DNA of 8,638 nucleotides from Fidelibacterota bacterium (lineage in GTDB: Bacteria > Fidelibacterota > Marinisomatia > SCGC-AAA003-L08 > D37C17): the NCBI GenBank assembly GCA_002705605.1, contig PAJD01000002.1, positions 1-8,638 on the forward strand. The letters run 5' to 3'. The notes under the pieces were generated by a model. That model ran no database searches. It was not told the DNA's origin and saw nothing but the letters and a program-made list of their open reading frames with translations. This document shows, piece by piece, positions 5,390 to 8,638 of the stretch. Positions within the stretch are counted from its first letter, which is position 1; every line of letters begins with the position of its first letter. The position numbers and the translations under genes are program-made.

Positions 5390-7843
5390 TTAAAAGTTTA
5401 GTTTTATACCTGCTGAAAATGTTTTAGGCATTGTTGGCCTTAAACCTGCAGGTCTTCTGGATACAATAGCTTTTGAATTTGTTAAATTCTTAATTGAAAA
5501 AAACAAATTTAATTGTGATGTTAAATTATATTCACCAGATATATCAATCTGAGTAAGCTCTTGAGTAGCATATTTATCATCAATAACTCCAGTACCAGCC
5601 TTAGTTCTCATTTGACTTACATTATTTAGCTTCATGTAAAAACGCATATCTCTAGCTATAATTCCGATCTCAGCAAACATTTGATGTTTTGGTAAATAAG
5701 GTAATTCATCACCCTTATTTACAGAACCCCATGCTTCAAAACTACTTTCAAATGTTGAGAGAAATTCAGAAGATGTAAAAGTATAATTAAATTCAACTGG
5801 AACCAAAATATTTCCTCTTTTAAAAATTCTACTTATAGCAAATTCTAATCCATTTATATTTACTTTTCCAGCATTAAACTGATCATAAGACCCTTCTCCA
5901 GCAAATTGTGTATCATCACCAAGAAGATTTGAATAACTATTATTAAAAAGGACTGTTCTAACTTTATTCAATCCATCTTTTATAATAAAACCAGTTTCTA
6001 AATTAATACTTTCTTCAGGTTTAATATCTTCAGAATCATCTTTGCCAGGTCCTGGAGGTGAATATCCCTTATGTATTCCTGCTAAAATCTGAACATTTGG
6101 ATTCAACTGGTAAACAAACCCTGCTCCAGGAACAAGCACTTTAATACTTTTTATTTTTTTAGTTGGGTCTAAAACTCTTTCAGGATCATTCCAACTTAAA
6201 TTTTGCAAAGATATATCCCCTTTCCAGTCATTTCTTGTAAGCTCAATAGATTCGTATCTTATTCCAGCAGTAATAATAAACTTGCGAAATGAAAATTGAT
6301 CTTCTATAAAAAAGGCTGAAGAGATAGCATCATCTAAACGATTATTTTTTGAGCCAACTCCCCATAAACCATTTGTAGTTAGATTAAGGATGCTATTTTG
6401 CATACCATATTTATCTATTTTTTGAAACCGATCCATTTGATCTTCATGTATTCTCAATCCAATCATTAAGTTATGATTAGGAAGAAAGTTTGGCTTAAGA
6501 TTAGATACGATTTGAATTCCTTGAGAATAATATTTTCTATTATTTGCTTTAATTTCATAGGTGTCATCTTCAGTATCTTTAGCTGATAGATATGAATAAC
6601 TTTTATGAGAATTACCTTCTGATAAAAGAGAGCTAATTGAAGCTCCATTCACCTTTGATAGTTTATACCAATTTCGCTTAAAATTATTTCTATAAATTAC
6701 TAATGCCAAGTTTGAATTTTTATTTAACTGAATTGAATTAGTCAAAGAAAACTGCATGTGGTCTGCTTTCATTTGATCATTTTGAGAAGATGAATATCTC
6801 CTATATGGATCTATTGAATAATCATTCTCAGTTAATCCTAAATAGGTTTCATCACTTAATTCATTTGTTGAACTAAATTTTAATTCAATTGCGTTAGGAA
6901 ATAGCTTCATTAAGTTTGATTGATATCTTACTTTAGCCATCAAATCAGTTTTAGAGTAACCAGTTTTATTATTTGAGAAATCTATTTTTTTAAATCCATC
7001 ATTCTCATCATGTAGAATTTCAAATAAGTATCCAAATGATTTACTAGATTTTCCAACATTTGCTTTTATTGTATATGCATTATTTGTCCCACCTAATAAA
7101 TTTAAATTAGATTTAGAATTTGAAGGTATTGGCGTAGAAACATAATTTATAGATCCACCAGTTGAGTGAGGTCCATATTTAATTTGAGAAGATCCTTTCC
7201 TTGCCTCTAAAGCATGCATCCTTCCAGCAGTTGGTGAATAATAAGCAGCAGGTGAAGCATATGGTGCAGGAGAAATTGGAATTCCATCTTCCATAATATT
7301 TATTTTTGAACTTCTTTCAACTCCAGTACCTCTCATTCCAATATTTGGACGTAATCCAAAGCCATCTTCTTCTTGTACATATATACCTGGAATTCTTGAT
7401 AGAATTCTATTTATATCTGTATCATTATATCTTTTTAAATCTGAAAAACTTACTAAGTCTATAGATCCAGGAGGCCTAAGAAAATCATTGTCTAATCTTG
7501 TAATATTCTTAATTACCGTAATAGGATTTAGTTCAATAATTTCTGATTGTAATTCAAAAACTAAAGTATTTTTTAAATCATTTTTTGTTATCTTCTTTTC
7601 AACTTTTGAGAATCCTACTGCTGTTGCTTCTATAAATATTTCAGAAATCAATTCTGGTAATTCAATTTGGAAAAAACCATAACTATCAGTTGATGAACCA
7701 ATTTCTTGATTTACCACTACAATATTTACATCTGGCAAGGGCTCTTGATTTGCACTATTAATTACATAGCCCATTATTACTTGACCAGCATTTAACAAAG
7801 AATATGAAATAATAATTAAACTTATAATTATATTTTTTATCAT
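5390..7843 (-). CDS. FecA-like TonB-dependent receptor for a ferric chelate
   Basis: The 817-residue protein starts with a signal peptide (MIKNIIISLIIISYSLLNAG), then a carboxypeptidase-regulatory-like domain (about 21-100), a plug (about 120-238) and a large barrel ending in Phe (AGIKLNF), as outer-membrane assembly requires. The plug is FecA-like: RPNIGMRG (165-172), RSSKINIMEDGIPISPAPY (177-195), then AYYSP and YGPHSTGGSINYV (223-235). The barrel has YLGLTENDYSIDPYRRYSSS (334-353) and a KPEESINLETG stretch (608-618), both familiar from the FecA/ferric-dicitrate receptor group. That group is broad, so ferric dicitrate itself is not certain. There is no N-terminal STN signalling domain and no fecI/fecR pair here, so regulation is not of the FecIR type. 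Instead a Fur-like box and a leader hairpin lie upstream. Its stop is 83 bp before the TetR gene with no visible terminator, so readthrough into the heme genes is possible. Confidence 0.88.
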   Translation of the reverse strand: MIKNIIISLIIISYSLLNAGQVIMGYVINSANQEPLPDVNIVVVNQEIGSSTDSYGFFQIELPELISEIFIEATAVGFSKVEKKITKNDLKNTLVFELQSEIIELNPITVIKNITRLDNDFLRPPGSIDLVSFSDLKRYNDTDINRILSRIPGIYVQEEDGFGLRPNIGMRGTGVERSSKINIMEDGIPISPAPYASPAAYYSPTAGRMHALEARKGSSQIKYGPHSTGGSINYVSTPIPSNSKSNLNLLGGTNNAYTIKANVGKSSKSFGYLFEILHDENDGFKKIDFSNNKTGYSKTDLMAKVRYQSNLMKLFPNAIELKFSSTNELSDETYLGLTENDYSIDPYRRYSSSQNDQMKADHMQFSLTNSIQLNKNSNLALVIYRNNFKRNWYKLSKVNGASISSLLSEGNSHKSYSYLSAKDTEDDTYEIKANNRKYYSQGIQIVSNLKPNFLPNHNLMIGLRIHEDQMDRFQKIDKYGMQNSILNLTTNGLWGVGSKNNRLDDAISSAFFIEDQFSFRKFIITAGIRYESIELTRNDWKGDISLQNLSWNDPERVLDPTKKIKSIKVLVPGAGFVYQLNPNVQILAGIHKGYSPPGPGKDDSEDIKPEESINLETGFIIKDGLNKVRTVLFNNSYSNLLGDDTQFAGEGSYDQFNAGKVNINGLEFAISRIFKRGNILVPVEFNYTFTSSEFLSTFESSFEAWGSVNKGDELPYLPKHQMFAEIGIIARDMRFYMKLNNVSQMRTKAGTGVIDDKYATQELTQIDISGEYNLTSQLNLFFSIKNLTNSKAIVSRRPAGLRPTMPKTFSAGIKLNF

Positions 7844-7890
7844 TTTTATAATTTCTCTTTTTTATTATTTTAATTTCCAATTATTTCCTT

Positions 7891-7939
7891 AAAAAGCCTC
7901 TGGGGAGTAGAGGTAAACCTAAGAGGTTCCAGAGGCTTT
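7891..7939 (-). terminator. Terminator-like hairpin in the leader of the FecA-like gene (possible attenuator)
   Basis: On the minus strand AAAGCCTCTGG (7939-7929) pairs perfectly with CCAGAGGCTTT (7903-7893), an 11-bp stem followed by a short T run (7895-7891). Its 25-nt loop holds a smaller hairpin, AACCT-CTT-AGGTT. It sits between the predicted promoter and the ATG at 7843, where an intrinsic terminator would stop the gene's own transcript unless relieved. A second AAAGCC (7948-7943) just upstream could compete for GGCTTT of the 3' arm. No known riboswitch class is recognised. The T run is short, so it could also be an mRNA-stabilising 5' hairpin. Confidence 0.5.
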
Positions 7940-7965
7940 AAAAGGCTTTACACGCTTCGAAAATA

Positions 7966-7990
7966 GCTAATGAGACTAATTCTCATTAGC
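7966..7990. promoter_or_regulatory. Fur-type operator
   Basis: A perfect 10-bp inverted repeat (GCTAATGAGA / TCTCATTAGC) flanks a 5-nt centre. The 19-bp core AATGAGACTAATTCTCATT differs at one position from the common Fur-box form AATGAGAATNATTCTCATT, and 12 of 14 positions match the 7-1-7 motif TGATAATnATTATCA. It lies directly downstream of the predicted -10 of the FecA-like gene, over the expected transcription start, as for iron-dependent repression. A related Fur-family protein cannot be excluded. Confidence 0.7.
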
Positions 7991-7991
7991 A

Positions 7992-8020
7992 ATATTAAAA
8001 AATAATAAATAAGAATGCAA
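7992..8020 (-). promoter_or_regulatory. Candidate promoter of the FecA-like gene
   Basis: TTGCAT (8020-8015) and TAATAT (7997-7992) are separated by 17 nt on the minus strand. The hexamers are only fair matches, but the spacing is ideal and the Fur-type box begins 1 bp downstream. The implied leader is about 140 nt and contains the terminator-like hairpin. Confidence 0.45.
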
Positions 8021-8037
8021 ATATTTTTAATAATTAT

Positions 8038-8066
8038 TTGCTTAATTTTTCACAAATATGTAAAAT
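8038..8066 (+). promoter_or_regulatory. Candidate promoter of the second TetR gene
   Basis: TTGCTT (8038-8043) and TAAAAT (8061-8066) are spaced by 17 nt. The predicted start of transcription falls near 8073, inside the palindromic operator, leaving a leader of about 14 nt without an evident Shine-Dalgarno. It lies back to back with the leftward promoter, the two -35 elements about 17 bp apart. Confidence 0.5.
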
Positions 8067-8085
8067 AGACCGACCAGTCGGTTTA
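8066..8085. promoter_or_regulatory. TetR-type operator abutting the start codon
   Basis: TAGACCGACCAGTCGGTTTA is a 20-bp palindrome with 9-bp arms and one mismatched pair; the central ACCGAC-CA-GTCGGT is perfect in its arms. It starts at the last base of the -10 and ends one base before the ATG at 8087. It resembles GACCGxCxxGTCGGTC-like operators of many TetR-family repressors and stands out as G+C-rich in an AT-rich gap. Autorepression by the adjacent gene is the simplest reading. Confidence 0.75.
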
Positions 8086-8086
8086 T

Positions 8087-8638
8087 ATGAATCAAGAAAA
8101 GCAAGATAAACGTAAAGATCAGATACTGCACGCTGCATTAACCGTGCTTATTCATAATGGGTATGACCATTCCAGGATGGATGATATTGTTAAAGAATCA
8201 CAGTTAAGCAAAGGTGCACTTTATTGGTATTATAAATCAAAAAAGGAAATATATTTAGATCTAGTTAATTTTTGGGTTACCAAATATAGTGTTACAATTA
8301 ATCATTTAGCTGAAACTAAAAAGCCCGCACCTCAACAATTGAAATCATTGTTCGATTACTTTATCGATCAATATGAATCTGACCCCGACCCATTTAAAGC
8401 ACTAACTGAATTTTGGACTATCGCTCAACAAGATGCGGACTTTAAAAAGAAGTTGCAAAAAGTATATTCACATTTTCTTGAAGTACTTGAAAAAATAATT
8501 TCAAAAGGGGTTAAAGAAGGTGATTTTAAAAAAGTAAATCTAAGAATTACTGCAATGTCAATAATGTTAAATATTGAATCCATTAATTGGTTCACTCTGT
8601 TTGAGCCTCATGGAGTTAAAGCAAGAGAATATATTGAA
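8087..8638 (+). CDS. TetR/AcrR-family transcriptional regulator, 3' end beyond the window
   Basis: The frame from ATG 8087 stays open to the last base, giving 184 residues and no stop; since TetR proteins are usually about 190-210 residues, only a short C-terminal piece should be missing. The DNA-binding domain is clear: DQILHAALTVLIHNGYDHSR (11-30), MDDIVKESQLSKGALYWYYK (31-50) with the helix-turn-helix, then SKKEIYLDLV. The remaining helices (LKSLFDYFIDQYE; ALTEFWTIAQQD; FLEVLEKIISKGVKEGDF) form the usual dimer/ligand domain. It is not a close duplicate of the other TetR protein in this window. It is divergent from the FecA-like gene and preceded by a palindromic operator. TetR genes of this arrangement often precede efflux genes, which would lie beyond the window; that is a guess. 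Confidence 0.9.
   Translation, partial: MNQEKQDKRKDQILHAALTVLIHNGYDHSRMDDIVKESQLSKGALYWYYKSKKEIYLDLVNFWVTKYSVTINHLAETKKPAPQQLKSLFDYFIDQYESDPDPFKALTEFWTIAQQDADFKKKLQKVYSHFLEVLEKIISKGVKEGDFKKVNLRITAMSIMLNIESINWFTLFEPHGVKAREYIE

Noticed and set aside
7488..7682. Open frame on the + strand inside the FecA-like gene
   Set aside because: Antisense to the N-terminal domain and plug start, which are conserved on the minus strand; no independent support.
1880..7939. Resemblance between the intergenic structure (1880-1956) and the leader hairpin (7893-7939)
   Set aside because: Only short GAGG/GTAGA-type fragments are shared and the stems differ in sequence and layout, so I do not treat them as copies of one element.
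2004..7962. TCGAAA recurring in several intergenic stretches (2004, 4691, 5340, 7957) as a shared operator
   Set aside because: Only the 5326-5345 occurrence forms a palindrome, and the hexamer also occurs inside coding sequence (about 3202), so the others look like chance.
7844..7990. Cobalamin riboswitch or T-box in the leader of the FecA-like gene
   Set aside because: The B12-box (GCCACTG-like) and the T-box TGGTACCGCG core are absent, and the leader is too short for a full cobalamin riboswitch.

Overview
The window is AT-rich (roughly one third G+C by eye) and dense with genes. It looks like a Gram-negative bacterium of the Bacteroidota/FCB type, possibly a marine lineage such as Marinimicrobia. 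The reasons are two TonB-dependent outer-membrane receptors that each start with a signal peptide and a carboxypeptidase-regulatory-like beta-sandwich, a HmuY-like lipoprotein, and exported imidazolonepropionase-like amidohydrolases encoded in tandem. The lineage is an inference; no rRNA or other phylogenetic marker is present.

Left part (1-1817, + strand): the 3' end of one amidohydrolase gene, overlapping by ATGA a second complete one (498-1817). The first keeps the late metal-site Asp in its visible part. The second has lost almost every expected metal and catalytic residue and may be a pseudoenzyme partner. A strong bidirectional terminator (1837-1871) closes this unit and probably also the convergent unit from the right. 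Between them lies an unexplained structured stretch (1871-1982).

Middle part (2015-7843, - strand, transcribed right to left): a FecA-like TonB-dependent receptor (5390-7843), a TetR-family regulator (4704-5306), a second TonB-dependent receptor with heme-receptor-like features (2530-4647), and a HmuY-like lipoprotein (2015-2530) coupled to it by a TAATG overlap. This reads as an iron/heme acquisition locus. The lipoprotein would bind heme at the cell surface or in the periplasm and pass it to the receptor. The FecA-like protein would import a ferric chelate. A Fur-type operator lies just downstream of the predicted -10 of the FecA-like gene, and a terminator-like hairpin follows in its leader. 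I see no terminator between the four genes, so readthrough is possible, although the TetR gene has its own candidate promoter/operator. No TonB/ExbBD or inner-membrane transporter is in the window.

Right edge (8087-8638, + strand): a second TetR-family gene, cut by the window end and divergent from the FecA-like gene. A near-perfect palindromic operator abuts its start codon, pointing to autorepression.

The gene families are familiar. What deserves attention is the layered regulation around the iron locus, the degenerate amidohydrolase, a probable non-ATG start for the heme-type receptor, and the structured intergenic element. I found no convincing wholly new system.
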